A DNA stretch of 64,000 nt from Caballeronia turbans (GTDB lineage: Bacteria; Pseudomonadota; Gammaproteobacteria; Burkholderiales; Burkholderiaceae). The notes under the pieces were generated by a model, which saw only the letters and a program-made list of their open reading frames with translations, made no database searches and was not told the DNA's origin. The stretch spans positions 62,001-126,000 of the forward strand of contig FCOD02000006.1 of assembly GCA_001544655.2 (NCBI GenBank). Direction: 5' to 3'. The stretch's first letter is position 1. Each line of letters starts with the position of its first letter. Position numbers and translations under genes: made by a program. Of this stretch, positions 47,031 to 55,864 are shown one piece after another.

Positions 47031-47741
47031 TCAGCCAGCCGCGCGATTGCCCTCGGCGAGCGCGCGGCGCTTGAGCAGCCAGCCCAGCGCAAGGACGAAC
47101 AACGCGCCGGCGGCGCGTGCCGTATAGCCGGCGAGTTCGGTGTTGAGCGCGGGCCATCGGTCGATGAACGGATCGTCGATGATGAGCCCGCCCGCGATCC
47201 ATCCGAGCAGGCCCGCTCCGAGCAGCACGACGACCGGGAAGCGGTCGAGCAGCTTCAACACCAGCGTGCTGCCCCACACGATGAGCGGAATGCTCACGAT
47301 CAGCCCGAAGATCACCAATGCGAGCCGATGACGCGGATCGGCGGCTTCGGCCGCGCCGGCGATCGCGATCACGTTGTCGAGGCTCATCACGGCATCCGCG
47401 ATGATGATCGTCTTCACCGCCGCCCACAGACGGTCCGATGCGGTGATCTGATGCTCGTCGTGATCCGGCTGCATCAACTTCACGCCGATCCACAAAAGCA
47501 GCATGCCGCCCACGAACTTGAGGAACGGAACGTCGAGCAACATCACGGCGAACGCAATCAGCACGACGCGCAGGATGATCGCGCCGAGCGTACCGAGCAC
47601 GATGCCGCGCGTGCGCTGCTGATCGGGGAGGTTGCGGCAAGCGAGCGCGATCACGACGGCGTTATCGCCGCCGAGCAGAATGTCGATCACGATGATCTGA
47701 ACGACCGCGCCCCAATGAAGCGTTGAGAAGAATTCGAGCAT
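47031..47741 (-). CDS. TerC-family membrane protein
   Basis: Inner-membrane protein of 236 residues with about seven helices, YjbE/TerC family. The conserved acidic membrane motifs are [13 protein letters not shown] and [13 protein letters not shown]. Some relatives export manganese or other metals or help load metal onto exported enzymes; the substrate here is unknown. It lies downstream of sucCD but is separated from them by a terminator. Confidence 0.88.
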   Translation of the reverse strand: MLEFFSTLHWGAVVQIIVIDILLGGDNAVVIALACRNLPDQQRTRGIVLGTLGAIILRVVLIAFAVMLLDVPFLKFVGGMLLLWIGVKLMQPDHDEHQITASDRLWAAVKTIIIADAVMSLDNVIAIAGAAEAADPRHRLALVIFGLIVSIPLIVWGSTLVLKLLDRFPVVVLLGAGLLGWIAGGLIIDDPFIDRWPALNTELAGYTARAAGALFVLALGWLLKRRALAEGNRAAG

Positions 47742-47770
47742 GTAGCAAAGAGAAAGCAGGCGCCGAAATG

Positions 47771-47802
47771 AAAAAGCGAGGAAGCAACGCTCCCTCGCTT
47801 TT
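47771..47802 (-). terminator. Rho-independent terminator of the sucCD operon
   Basis: The stem AAAAGCGAGG / CCTCGCTTTT (47772-47781 and 47793-47802) is followed on the minus strand by a T-run. It is located 66 bp after the sucD stop codon. Confidence 0.8.
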
Positions 47803-47867
47803 GATCGGCTTTATACGAAAGGAATCAGTAAGAGTACCAAACCCTCGCGTAATTTGCCCGCTCGATG

Positions 47868-48749
47868 TCAGAGAACCGACTTCAGCAGACGCGCCATCTC
47901 CGACGGATTCTTCGTGACCTTGATGCCGCACGCGTCCATGATTTCCAGCTTGGCGTCCGCCGTGTCCGCCCCGCCCGAGATCAGCGCGCCAGCGTGGCCC
48001 ATGCGCTTGCCCGGGGGCGCCGTCACGCCCGCGATGAAGCCGACGACCGGCTTCTTCATGTTGTCTTTGATCCAGTAAGCGGCATTCGCTTCGTCCGGAC
48101 CGCCGATCTCGCCGATCATGATGACGGCGTCCGTCTCCGGATCGTCGTTGAACATCTTCATCACGTCGATGTGCTTGAGACCGTTGATCGGATCGCCGCC
48201 GATACCGACCGCCGACGACTGGCCGAGGCCGAGCGCCGTCAACTGACCGACCGCTTCATACGTCAGCGTGCCCGAACGCGACACCACGCCGATGCGGCCC
48301 TTCTTGTGGATGTGACCCGGCATGATGCCGATCTTCAGCTCGTCCGGCGTGATCGTGCCGGGGCAGTTCGGTCCGAGCAGCAGCGTCTTGCGGTTTTCGC
48401 GGCGCATGCGGTCCTTGATTTCGAGCATGTCGCGAACCGGAATGCCTTCCGTGATGCAGATCGCGAGATCGAGATCGGCCTCGACGGCTTCCCAGATCGC
48501 AGCGGCTGCGCCTGCGGGCGGCACGTAGATCACCGAAACGGTGGCGCCCGTTTCAGCCTTCGCTTCCTTGACGGACGCATAGATAGGAATGCCTTCGAAG
48601 TCCTCTCCGGCCTTCTTCGGGTTCACGCCCGCGACGTACGCTTCGCGGCCGTTCGCGTATTCGCGGCACGCCCGCGTGTGGAACTGGCCGGTCTTGCCGG
48701 TGATGCCCTGCGTGATGACCTTCGTGTCTTTGTTGATCAGAATCGACAT
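47868..48749 (-). CDS. sucD: Succinyl-CoA ligase (ADP-forming), alpha subunit
   Basis: TCA-cycle enzyme subunit of 293 residues carrying the CoA-binding domain (TQGITGKTGQFHT at about 13-25) and the phosphorylated His252 in RMGHAGALISGG. GIMPGHIHKKGRIGVVSRSG is typical. It follows sucC by 100 bp on the same strand and pairs with it to convert succinyl-CoA to succinate with ATP formation. Confidence 0.97.
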   Translation of the reverse strand: MSILINKDTKVITQGITGKTGQFHTRACREYANGREAYVAGVNPKKAGEDFEGIPIYASVKEAKAETGATVSVIYVPPAGAAAAIWEAVEADLDLAICITEGIPVRDMLEIKDRMRRENRKTLLLGPNCPGTITPDELKIGIMPGHIHKKGRIGVVSRSGTLTYEAVGQLTALGLGQSSAVGIGGDPINGLKHIDVMKMFNDDPETDAVIMIGEIGGPDEANAAYWIKDNMKKPVVGFIAGVTAPPGKRMGHAGALISGGADTADAKLEIMDACGIKVTKNPSEMARLLKSVL

Positions 48750-48849
48750 GTAGTGACCTCTGTTCGTTTGGCGTCGCTCAGGCTCGCGCCCGGCGCCGCC
48801 ATTCGTATCTGGTGGAACGCTCTCTTAGGCTCGGTAAGCGAAAACGCGC

Positions 48850-50016
48850 TTACTTGCCTTCGGCTGCCGCGACGACCTTCTGCGCGGCTTCTTCCATGCT
48901 GTCCGCCGAGATGATCGGCAAGCCCGAATCAGCCAGCATCTTCTTGCCGAGGTCTTCGTTCGTGCCCTTCATGCGCACGACGAGCGGCACTTGCAGATGC
49001 ACTGCCTTCGACGCCGCGATCACGCCTTCCGCGATCACGTCGCAGCGCATGATGCCGCCGAAGATGTTCACGAGAATCGCCTTCAGGTTCGGATTCTTCA
49101 GCATCAGCTTGAACGCTTCGGTCACCTTCTCCGTCGTCGCGCCGCCGCCGACGTCGAGGAAGTTGGCCGGCTCGCCGCCGAACAGCTTGATGGTGTCCAT
49201 CGTCGCCATCGCCAGACCCGCGCCGTTCACGAGGCAGCCGATGTTGCCGTCGAGCGAGATGTACGCAAGGTCGAACTTCGACGCTTCGACTTCAGCCGGA
49301 TCTTCTTCGTCCAGATCGCGGTACGCGACGATTTCCGGGTGACGGAAGAGCGCATTCGAATCGAAGTTGAACTTGGCGTCGAGCGCGATGACCTTGCCTT
49401 CGCCGGTCACGATCAGCGGGTTGATTTCCGCGAGCGATGCATCGGTTTCGTAGAACGCCTTGTACAGGCCTTGCAGGATCGCGCGCGCTTGCGGGATCGA
49501 TGCGTCGGGGATGCCGATCTTGCGTGCGAGGTCATCCGCGTCTGCGTCCTGCAGACCCGTCGACGGCTCGACGGCGAACTTGTGCAGCAGCTCGGGCGTC
49601 TTTTCCGCGACTTCTTCGATGTCCATGCCGCCTTCGCTCGACGCCATCACGACGACCTTCTGCGAAACGCGGTCGAGCACGAGGCCGACGTACAGTTCCT
49701 TCTTGATGTCCGCGCCTTCTTCGATCAGGAGGCGATTCACCTTCTGGCCTTCGGGGCCGGTCTGGTGGGTGACGAGCTGCATGCCGAGGATCTGGTTCGC
49801 GTACTCGCGGACCTGCTCGATCGACTTCGCGACCTTCACGCCGCCGCCCTTACCGCGGCCGCCGGCGTGAATCTGCGCCTTGACGACCCAAACCGGGCCG
49901 CCCAGCTCTTCCGCGGCCTTGACCGCATCATCCACCGAGAACACGGGTTTGCCGCGCGGGACCGCGACGCCGAATTTCCGCAGGATTTCCTTACCCTGGT
50001 ACTCGTGAATCTTCAT
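48850..50016 (-). CDS. sucC: Succinyl-CoA ligase (ADP-forming), beta subunit
   Basis: TCA-cycle ATP-grasp subunit of 388 residues, the normal length. It begins [20 protein letters not shown] and has the ATP-grasp loop [38 protein letters not shown] and the C-terminal [18 protein letters not shown] and [19 protein letters not shown]-type ribosome site precedes the ATG. Confidence 0.97.
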   Translation of the reverse strand: MKIHEYQGKEILRKFGVAVPRGKPVFSVDDAVKAAEELGGPVWVVKAQIHAGGRGKGGGVKVAKSIEQVREYANQILGMQLVTHQTGPEGQKVNRLLIEEGADIKKELYVGLVLDRVSQKVVVMASSEGGMDIEEVAEKTPELLHKFAVEPSTGLQDADADDLARKIGIPDASIPQARAILQGLYKAFYETDASLAEINPLIVTGEGKVIALDAKFNFDSNALFRHPEIVAYRDLDEEDPAEVEASKFDLAYISLDGNIGCLVNGAGLAMATMDTIKLFGGEPANFLDVGGGATTEKVTEAFKLMLKNPNLKAILVNIFGGIMRCDVIAEGVIAASKAVHLQVPLVVRMKGTNEDLGKKMLADSGLPIISADSMEEAAQKVVAAAEGK

Positions 50017-50126
50017 GCGTGATTCCTTCAGTCTGAGAGTTGGAGTGAACTTCTATGTGTTTGAACCGCTGATCTTCTTCGATTCTTGTTTGAATTCCGT
50101 GCGTACGCGCAAGCGCAGCCTGCGCG

Positions 50127-50780
50127 CTACGAGGCGGACTTTGTCTCCGGCCTGTCCTGTACCGTTGTGCCGGTATCCGTTTGCCCGGCGGGTGCGTGAC
50201 CGAACCAGCGCGGGTAATACTCCTTGACTGCGGGACCGTCGAAGCGCAATGCGTGGCATCGGCCGAGCTGAAACGGCGGCTCGTCCCGCGCTGCGGTCGT
50301 GGAGGAATGAACTGCGTCGGATTGATTGAACGGATTGCCGTTCTCGATCTTCCAGACGTCGCCGGCGAATGCCTGAATGGCTGCGGTCGGCAAAACGCCG
50401 CACAATTCGGTGAGATGCGTGCAGCCGGCCGCGCCGCGCAGCAGCTTGTTGGCTTCGCGGCGAAAACTTTGGAGGAGATTGAGCCCGATGAGCTTGCGAT
50501 AAACCGGATTGGACTCGGCGCACAGACCGCCATAGGGCGACCAGTCCGACGATGCTTCGACGTCGACGATGGTGAGCTTGCGGTCGATGGTGATGCGCAG
50601 CCAGAGTTCATGGATCGGCAGGCCGTGTGGCCGGACGCCCGTCGCGAGGCGAAAGTCGCGCGGCTTCTCATCGGTTAGACAGGCTTCGATATCCCACAGG
50701 CCATCGTCACGCTCGAACGCTTCCAGCCGAATCGCGCGACGATGGCGCAATTGTCGGGGAGCGGGAGGCGAGAGAGGCAT
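50127..50780 (-). CDS. DUF2889-domain protein
   Basis: Soluble protein of 217 residues from MPLSPPAPRQLRHRRAIRLE, the expected DUF2889 start. RDDGLWDIEACLTDEKP, GVRPHGLPIHELWLRITID and GCTHLTELCGVLPTAAIQAF are characteristic of the family. Conserved His and Cys suggest metal binding, but the function is unknown. It lies between recX and sucC on the same strand, a position I recall as conserved in Burkholderia. Confidence 0.85.
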   Translation of the reverse strand: MPLSPPAPRQLRHRRAIRLEAFERDDGLWDIEACLTDEKPRDFRLATGVRPHGLPIHELWLRITIDRKLTIVDVEASSDWSPYGGLCAESNPVYRKLIGLNLLQSFRREANKLLRGAAGCTHLTELCGVLPTAAIQAFAGDVWKIENGNPFNQSDAVHSSTTAARDEPPFQLGRCHALRFDGPAVKEYYPRWFGHAPAGQTDTGTTVQDRPETKSAS

Positions 50781-50896
50781 GCTGAAAGTGAGCCGGTACG
50801 GGGAAAACCGTGGAATTTTAGCATATTGGGTATTTGGAGCCGGGCATACGCGTGACGAATGAAACGCGCGTGCGGTTCGCAGGAGATGGACGGCGC

Positions 50897-51880
50897 TCAG
50901 TCGTCGACGATCTCTTCGCTCCAGTCTTCCTCGCCGCCTTTCAGGATCTTGCCGATCGTGCCGCTCGAAAAACCCCGCGCGGCCAGGAAACGGGCCTGCT
51001 TGGCGCGCTCGGCAGGCGTCTCGGGCGGCATGCCGTATTTCTTCTCCCAAACGGCCCGGGCGCGCGCGGTCTCGGATTGCGCGAGCTTGTCGGCGGTTTC
51101 GCTGATGAGCGCATCGCCGACGGCGTGACGCTTCAACTCGTCGATGATCCTGCTGCCGCCCATGCGCGACGCCCGCCGATGCACGACGCTTTCGACAAAG
51201 CGCTCATTCGACAGCCAGCCGTCGCGCTCGAGGCCGTCGAGAAGGGATTCGAGCGAATCGGCCTCGTCGACGTACGGGCGCAGTTTGCGCGACAACTCCG
51301 CGCGGCTGTATTCGCGCCGCGAGAGAAACGCGAGCGCGCGCCCCTTCAGGGAGCGTTGCGGGCGTTTGGAATTGCCGACTTCGGTAGCCGAAGTCTTTCG
51401 AGTGCGCTGACTGGAGCGGCTGTAGACCGGCTCGGCCGATTCGGCGTGCGGTCCTTCGCAAGGCACGCACTGTTCGAAGGGCTCGAAAGGATCGGCGTCT
51501 TCGAACGGATCCGTGAAGGGAATGGGCTCGGGTTCGGACGGTTTGCTTGCAGGCTCGGCGGGCTGCGGCGCGCGATCAGTGGGACGCGCCTTCGGCTGCT
51601 CGGTTGCCTGTTTCAGCAGAGCGCGCGCTTGCGCCAGACGCGCCGCGCGATCACTCTGGTCCGCGCCACTTTCACCGTCTTTAGCGCGGTCAAAAACGCG
51701 ACGCGCCGACGCGAATGACTTCGCGTCGGCGCGCTGCTTGTTACTGCGTTTGAAGCCGCTGGACTTCGACGATGCACCCCGTCGCTCGCTGCTTCGTTCG
51801 TAGCGATCGGCGGATTCGGAACCGTTATCGGTTCCGTCATCCGCCGTGTCAGCCTTCGCTCCGAACCGACGCTTCTGCAT
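50897..51880 (-). CDS. recX: RecX, RecA regulator, with long N-terminal extension
   Basis: Protein of 327 residues. The RecX domain fills about residues 175-325 (LKGRALAFLSRREYSRAELSRKL, DGLERDGWLSNERFVES and the closing FLAARGFSSGTIGKIL). The first roughly 170 residues are low-complexity, Ser/Arg/Lys-rich then Pro/Glu-rich, unlike the usual RecX of about 150 residues. The ATG has a good GAAGGG site. RecX inhibits RecA filament growth. It starts 19 bp after the recA stop codon, so it is probably co-transcribed and SOS-induced. Confidence 0.9.
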   Translation of the reverse strand: MQKRRFGAKADTADDGTDNGSESADRYERSSERRGASSKSSGFKRSNKQRADAKSFASARRVFDRAKDGESGADQSDRAARLAQARALLKQATEQPKARPTDRAPQPAEPASKPSEPEPIPFTDPFEDADPFEPFEQCVPCEGPHAESAEPVYSRSSQRTRKTSATEVGNSKRPQRSLKGRALAFLSRREYSRAELSRKLRPYVDEADSLESLLDGLERDGWLSNERFVESVVHRRASRMGGSRIIDELKRHAVGDALISETADKLAQSETARARAVWEKKYGMPPETPAERAKQARFLAARGFSSGTIGKILKGGEEDWSEEIVDD

Positions 51881-51899
51881 CGCCCTTCAGGCCCGATGC

Positions 51900-52970
51900 T
51901 TACTCGTCGTCGGCCGTTGCGGCGCCTGCGACAACAGCCTCGCCCAACGCGGCCACACCCAGCGATTCGCGGATCTTGTTCTCGATCTCGCGTGCGATGT
52001 CCGGATTCTCGCGCAGGAATTCACGCGCGTTGTCCTTGCCCTGACCGATGCGATCGCCGTTGTAGCTGTACCAGGCGCCAGCCTTGTCGACCAGCTTCGC
52101 CTGCACGCCGAGATCGATGATTTCGCCCTGACGCGAAATGCCTTCGCCGTACAGGATGTCGAAAATGGCTTCGCGGAACGGCGGCGACACCTTGTTCTTC
52201 ACGACCTTCACGCGCGTCTCGTTACCGATGACTTCGTCGTTCTTTTTGATCGAGCCGATACGGCGGATATCCAGACGCACCGACGAATAGAACTTGAGCG
52301 CGTTACCGCCCGTAGTGGTTTCCGGGTTGCCGAACATCACGCCGATCTTCATGCGAATCTGGTTGATGAAGATCACGAGGCAGTTCGTGCGCTTGATCGT
52401 ACCGGTGAGTTTGCGCAGCGCCTGCGACATCAGACGCGCTTGCAGACCCGGAAGCGAATCGCCCATTTCGCCTTCGATTTCCGCCTTCGGCACGAGTGCC
52501 GCGACCGAGTCGATGACGATCATGTCGATGGAGCCGGAGCGCACCAGCGCATCCGCGATTTCCAGCGCCTGCTCGCCCGTGTCCGGCTGCGAGATCAGCA
52601 GATCCTGCGCGTTCACGCCGAGCTTTTGCGCGTATTGCACGTCCAGCGCGTGTTCCGCGTCGATGAACGCCGCCGTGCCGCCGAGCTTCTGCATCTCCGC
52701 GATCACCTGCAGCGTGAGCGTCGTTTTACCCGAGGACTCCGGGCCGTAGATTTCCACGACACGGCCGCGCGGCAGACCGCCGACGCCGAGCGCGATGTCC
52801 AGTCCGAGCGAACCGGTGGAGACCACCTGAATGTCTTCGACCGCCTCACCTGCGCCGAGCCGCATGATCGACCCTTTGCCGAATTGCTTTTCGATCTGCG
52901 AGAGCGCGGCGGCCAGGGCTTTGCTCTTTTCCGCAGTCATTCCAGCCGGGCCTTTCTTGCTTTCTTCCAT
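51900..52970 (-). CDS. recA: Recombinase RecA
   Basis: DNA strand-exchange protein and SOS co-protease, 356 residues from [15 protein letters not shown], preceded by AGGACGATTC. The Walker A loop is GPESSGKT (76-83). [23 protein letters not shown], the DNA-binding loop [15 protein letters not shown] and an acidic C-terminus (ATADDE) are present. A LexA box overlaps its promoter about 100 bp upstream. recX follows. Confidence 0.98.
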   Translation of the reverse strand: MEESKKGPAGMTAEKSKALAAALSQIEKQFGKGSIMRLGAGEAVEDIQVVSTGSLGLDIALGVGGLPRGRVVEIYGPESSGKTTLTLQVIAEMQKLGGTAAFIDAEHALDVQYAQKLGVNAQDLLISQPDTGEQALEIADALVRSGSIDMIVIDSVAALVPKAEIEGEMGDSLPGLQARLMSQALRKLTGTIKRTNCLVIFINQIRMKIGVMFGNPETTTGGNALKFYSSVRLDIRRIGSIKKNDEVIGNETRVKVVKNKVSPPFREAIFDILYGEGISRQGEIIDLGVQAKLVDKAGAWYSYNGDRIGQGKDNAREFLRENPDIAREIENKIRESLGVAALGEAVVAGAATADDE

Positions 52971-53070
52971 GAATCGTCCTTTGCTATGATGAACGGCGTC
53001 TGAGGCAGTGTTCACGGGCTTTTCCGCTGCTCGATCGAGCATACGAAACCGCGCTTCCACTCACGCAGAC

Positions 53071-53099
53071 ACTGTATAAAAAAACAGTAGTTTTTGCAA
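53071..53099 (-). promoter_or_regulatory. recA promoter with LexA (SOS) box
   Basis: CTGTATAAAAAAACAG (53072-53087) fits the LexA consensus CTG-N10-CAG and is nearly palindromic at its ends. On the minus strand it lies between TTGCAA (-35, 53094-53099) and TACAGT (-10, 53071-53076) with a 17-base spacer, the same overlap as the E. coli recA promoter. The remaining part of the 283-bp gap (52971-53253) shows nothing else. Confidence 0.85.
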
Positions 53100-53253
53100 G
53101 CACAGATCGGCGTGACGCAACTTTTTTCCACGCCGCGCGAGACGCGCAAAGACTATGAAACACCTGGAGACCGCCGCGCCGGGCGACACACGGTGCCGGC
53201 AATGCCGATGCGCTTCATCGCGCATGCACGGCGTAAAAAAGGCGCACACGACG

Positions 53254-54045
53254 ATGCGAATCCTCATTGCCGAAGACGACAGCATACTCGCGGACGGCCT
53301 CGTCCGATCACTCCGCCAATCGGGATACGCCGTCGACCATGTGAAGCATGGCGTCGAGGCGGACACCGCTCTTTCCTTGCAGACGTTCGACCTGCTGATA
53401 CTCGATCTGGGCCTGCCGCTCATGCCCGGTCTCGAAGTCCTGCGCCGCCTGCGCGCGCGCAACTCGCAGATGCCCGTGCTGATTCTGACCGCCGCCGACA
53501 GCGTCGATGAACGCGTCAAGGGCCTCGATCTCGGCGCGGACGACTATATGGCCAAGCCTTTCGCGCTGAACGAGCTCGAAGCGCGCGTGCGCGCGCTCAC
53601 ACGGCGCGGCGCGGGCGGCGGCCCGACGGTCGTGAAGCACGGCTCGCTTTCTTTCGATCAGGTCGGACGAATTGCGACGATCGGCGATCAGGTCATCGAT
53701 CTGTCCGCGCGCGAGCTCGGTGTGCTCGAAGTGTTATTGCAAAGAACCGGCCGGCTCGTGTCGAAGGAACAGCTCGTCAATCATCTGTGCGAGTGGGGCG
53801 AGGAAGTCAGCAATAACGCGATCGAGGTCTATGTGCATCGGCTTAGAAAAAAGATCGAGCCGAGCGGCGCGAAGATCATTACGGTACGCGGCCTGGGTTA
53901 CACGCTCGAGAAAGCGGGCGCGGCGACACCTGGCGCAAGCGGCACGAGCGGCACAAGCGGTACGAGCGGTACCAGCGGCACACACGGCGCGAACGGCGCG
54001 GGCCCGCAACCGTCGGGCGTCGCCACCGGCCATCACTATAAGTAG
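53254..54045 (+). CDS. OmpR-family response regulator (TctD-like) with Gly-Thr-Ser tail
   Basis: Regulator of 263 residues. The receiver has Asp51 (LILDLGLP) and the conserved Lys in MAKPFALNELEAR; the winged helix ends NNAIEVYVHRLRKKI...VRGLGYTLEKA. The start MRILIAEDDS is the family start. After the normal end at about residue 222 there is an unusual tail of about 40 residues with GAS-GTS-GTS-GTS-GTS-GTH repeats. The sensor gene begins five bases after the stop codon. The pair resembles TctD/TctE, and an MHS transporter gene lies downstream. Confidence 0.92.
   Translation: MRILIAEDDSILADGLVRSLRQSGYAVDHVKHGVEADTALSLQTFDLLILDLGLPLMPGLEVLRRLRARNSQMPVLILTAADSVDERVKGLDLGADDYMAKPFALNELEARVRALTRRGAGGGPTVVKHGSLSFDQVGRIATIGDQVIDLSARELGVLEVLLQRTGRLVSKEQLVNHLCEWGEEVSNNAIEVYVHRLRKKIEPSGAKIITVRGLGYTLEKAGAATPGASGTSGTSGTSGTSGTHGANGAGPQPSGVATGHHYK
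53932..53985 (+). repeat. 9-bp tandem repeat coding Gly-Thr-Ser
   Basis: Six 9-bp units in frame encode GAS, four GTS and GTH, with synonymous drift between units (GGC ACG AGC, GGT ACC AGC and so on). It lies inside the C-terminal tail of the response regulator. Copy number could vary by slippage. Confidence 0.8.
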
Positions 54046-54050
54046 AGTGC

Positions 54051-55634
54051 ATGGCGTCGCCCGTTTCCACCGAACCGCCCGAGTCGAAAAGCCAGGCACA
54101 GGCGAACGCCGACGATTCCGACGCCCTGCGCGACGCGCGCTACGCCAATCCCTTCGCGCCGCCCGACGAACTCGAGCCCGACAACGAGACGCATCCGCGC
54201 TCGCTCTTCGGTGAAATTCTCGACTGGATGCTCGCGCCGCTTCTGCTGCTCTGGCCGATGAGCATCGCGGTGACGTATCTCGTCGCAAAATCGATCGCGA
54301 ACGGGCCGTTCGACCGCGCGCTCGAAGCCGACGCCTACGTGCTCGCGCGCCAGATTCAGCCGGTCAATGGCGTCGCCGAATTGCGCCTGCCCGATGCGAC
54401 GCGCGATTTCCTGCGCGCCGATAACGTCGACAGCGTGTTTTTCCAGGTGCTCGGCACGCGCGGCGAGCTGGTCGGCGGCGACCGCGACATGCCCTTGCCG
54501 CATGACGACGATCGTCCGCAGCCGGGCATCGTCGAGTTTCGCGACGACGTGCTGCGCGGCAACGACATTCGCGTCGCCTATACGACCGTCTATCTGCCCG
54601 GACTCGCGCCCGGACGCGATCCTGACAGCGCGCAGCCGGTGCTCGTGCAGGTGGCCGAAACGCTCGACAAGCGCAGCCAGCTCGCCAACGACATCATCAA
54701 GGGCGTGATCCTGCCGCAGTTCGTGATCCTGCCGCTCGCCATCATCCTCGTATGGTTCGGACTGTCGCGCGGGCTCGCGCCGCTGCATGCGTTGCAGTCG
54801 AACATCCGCGCACGCCGCCCCGACGATCTCTCGCCGCTTCAGGCGGGCAGCGCGCCGCCGGAGATCGCGCCGCTCGTCGCGTCGTTCAACGATCTGCTCA
54901 CGCGCCTCGAGCAGAACATGGAGTTCCAGAAGCGCTTCATCGCCGATGCCGCGCACCAGATGAAGACGCCGCTCGCGGGCCTGCGCATGCAGGCGGAACT
55001 GGCGATGCGCCAGGACGTGTCGACGGAAGTGCAGCGCTCGCTCGAACAGATTGCCATGAGCTCCGAGCACGCGGCGCGCCTCGTGACGCAACTGCTCGCG
55101 CTCGCACGCGCCGAGAATCGCGCGACGGGGCAGATATTCACCCCCGTCGTGCTGACGGACCTCGCGCGGCTCGCCGTGCGCGACTGGGTGCAAGCCGCGC
55201 TCGCCAAGCGCATGGACCTCGGTTATGAGGAGCCGCCGTTTCCGGTCGAAGTGGAAGGCAACGTCGTGATGTTGCGGGAGATGCTGTCGAACCTGATCGA
55301 CAACGCGATCCGCTACACACCGGCGGACGGGCGCATCACCGTGCGCGTGCGGATCGACGACCACGATCTCGATCTCGTTCATCTCGAAGTGGAAGACACG
55401 GGCCTCGGCATTCCGGTAGCGGAGCGCGAGCGCGTGGTCGAGCGCTTCTATCGGATACTCGGGCGCGAGGGCGACGGCAGCGGACTCGGCCTTGCGATCG
55501 TCAAGGAGATCGCGACGATGCATGGCGGCACGCTCGCCATCGAGGATCACGTCTATCAGGAAAGCCCGAGGCTCGCCGGAACGCTTGTAAGGGTCACTCT
55601 TCCGCGGGTTTTTCCTGCCCGGGACAAACCCTGA
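54051..55634 (+). CDS. Sensor histidine kinase (TctE-like)
   Basis: Inner-membrane kinase of 527 residues. A cytoplasmic, acidic N-terminus of about 55 residues precedes helix 1 (about 58-80). A periplasmic 2CSK_N/TctE-type domain follows, then helix 2 (about 218-238). The H-box is AAHQMKTPL (His302), with N-box SNLIDNAIRYTP and G-boxes DTGLGIP and GSGLGLAI. It is coupled to the upstream regulator gene. TctE-type sensors commonly respond to carboxylates, and the next gene encodes an MHS transporter, so control of that uptake system is likely but not proven. Confidence 0.92.
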   Translation: MASPVSTEPPESKSQAQANADDSDALRDARYANPFAPPDELEPDNETHPRSLFGEILDWMLAPLLLLWPMSIAVTYLVAKSIANGPFDRALEADAYVLARQIQPVNGVAELRLPDATRDFLRADNVDSVFFQVLGTRGELVGGDRDMPLPHDDDRPQPGIVEFRDDVLRGNDIRVAYTTVYLPGLAPGRDPDSAQPVLVQVAETLDKRSQLANDIIKGVILPQFVILPLAIILVWFGLSRGLAPLHALQSNIRARRPDDLSPLQAGSAPPEIAPLVASFNDLLTRLEQNMEFQKRFIADAAHQMKTPLAGLRMQAELAMRQDVSTEVQRSLEQIAMSSEHAARLVTQLLALARAENRATGQIFTPVVLTDLARLAVRDWVQAALAKRMDLGYEEPPFPVEVEGNVVMLREMLSNLIDNAIRYTPADGRITVRVRIDDHDLDLVHLEVEDTGLGIPVAERERVVERFYRILGREGDGSGLGLAIVKEIATMHGGTLAIEDHVYQESPRLAGTLVRVTLPRVFPARDKP

Positions 55635-55864
55635 GCGCAAGCGTCGCATAGCCGTTCTGCGCACGTGAGAAGAACGAAGTTAGAAGAAATTAAACGACCG
55701 TTCGAATAACATGCCCGACAATGGCGTACAGATACTCGTTCAGTCTTTGTGTGGCGCGTCATCCACCGCGTCAGAACGCCGTAAGTTTTCGTTCCAATAA
55801 TCGTTGCACCGGAGCCGCCTAATCGCGGACCGATGTATTCGAAAATCAAATCAGGAGACGATAC

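Noticed and set aside
53932-53985. Short tandem repeat considered as a second CRISPR or a phase-variation tract in a promoter
   Set aside because: It is a 9-bp in-frame coding repeat without spacers and lies inside a gene.
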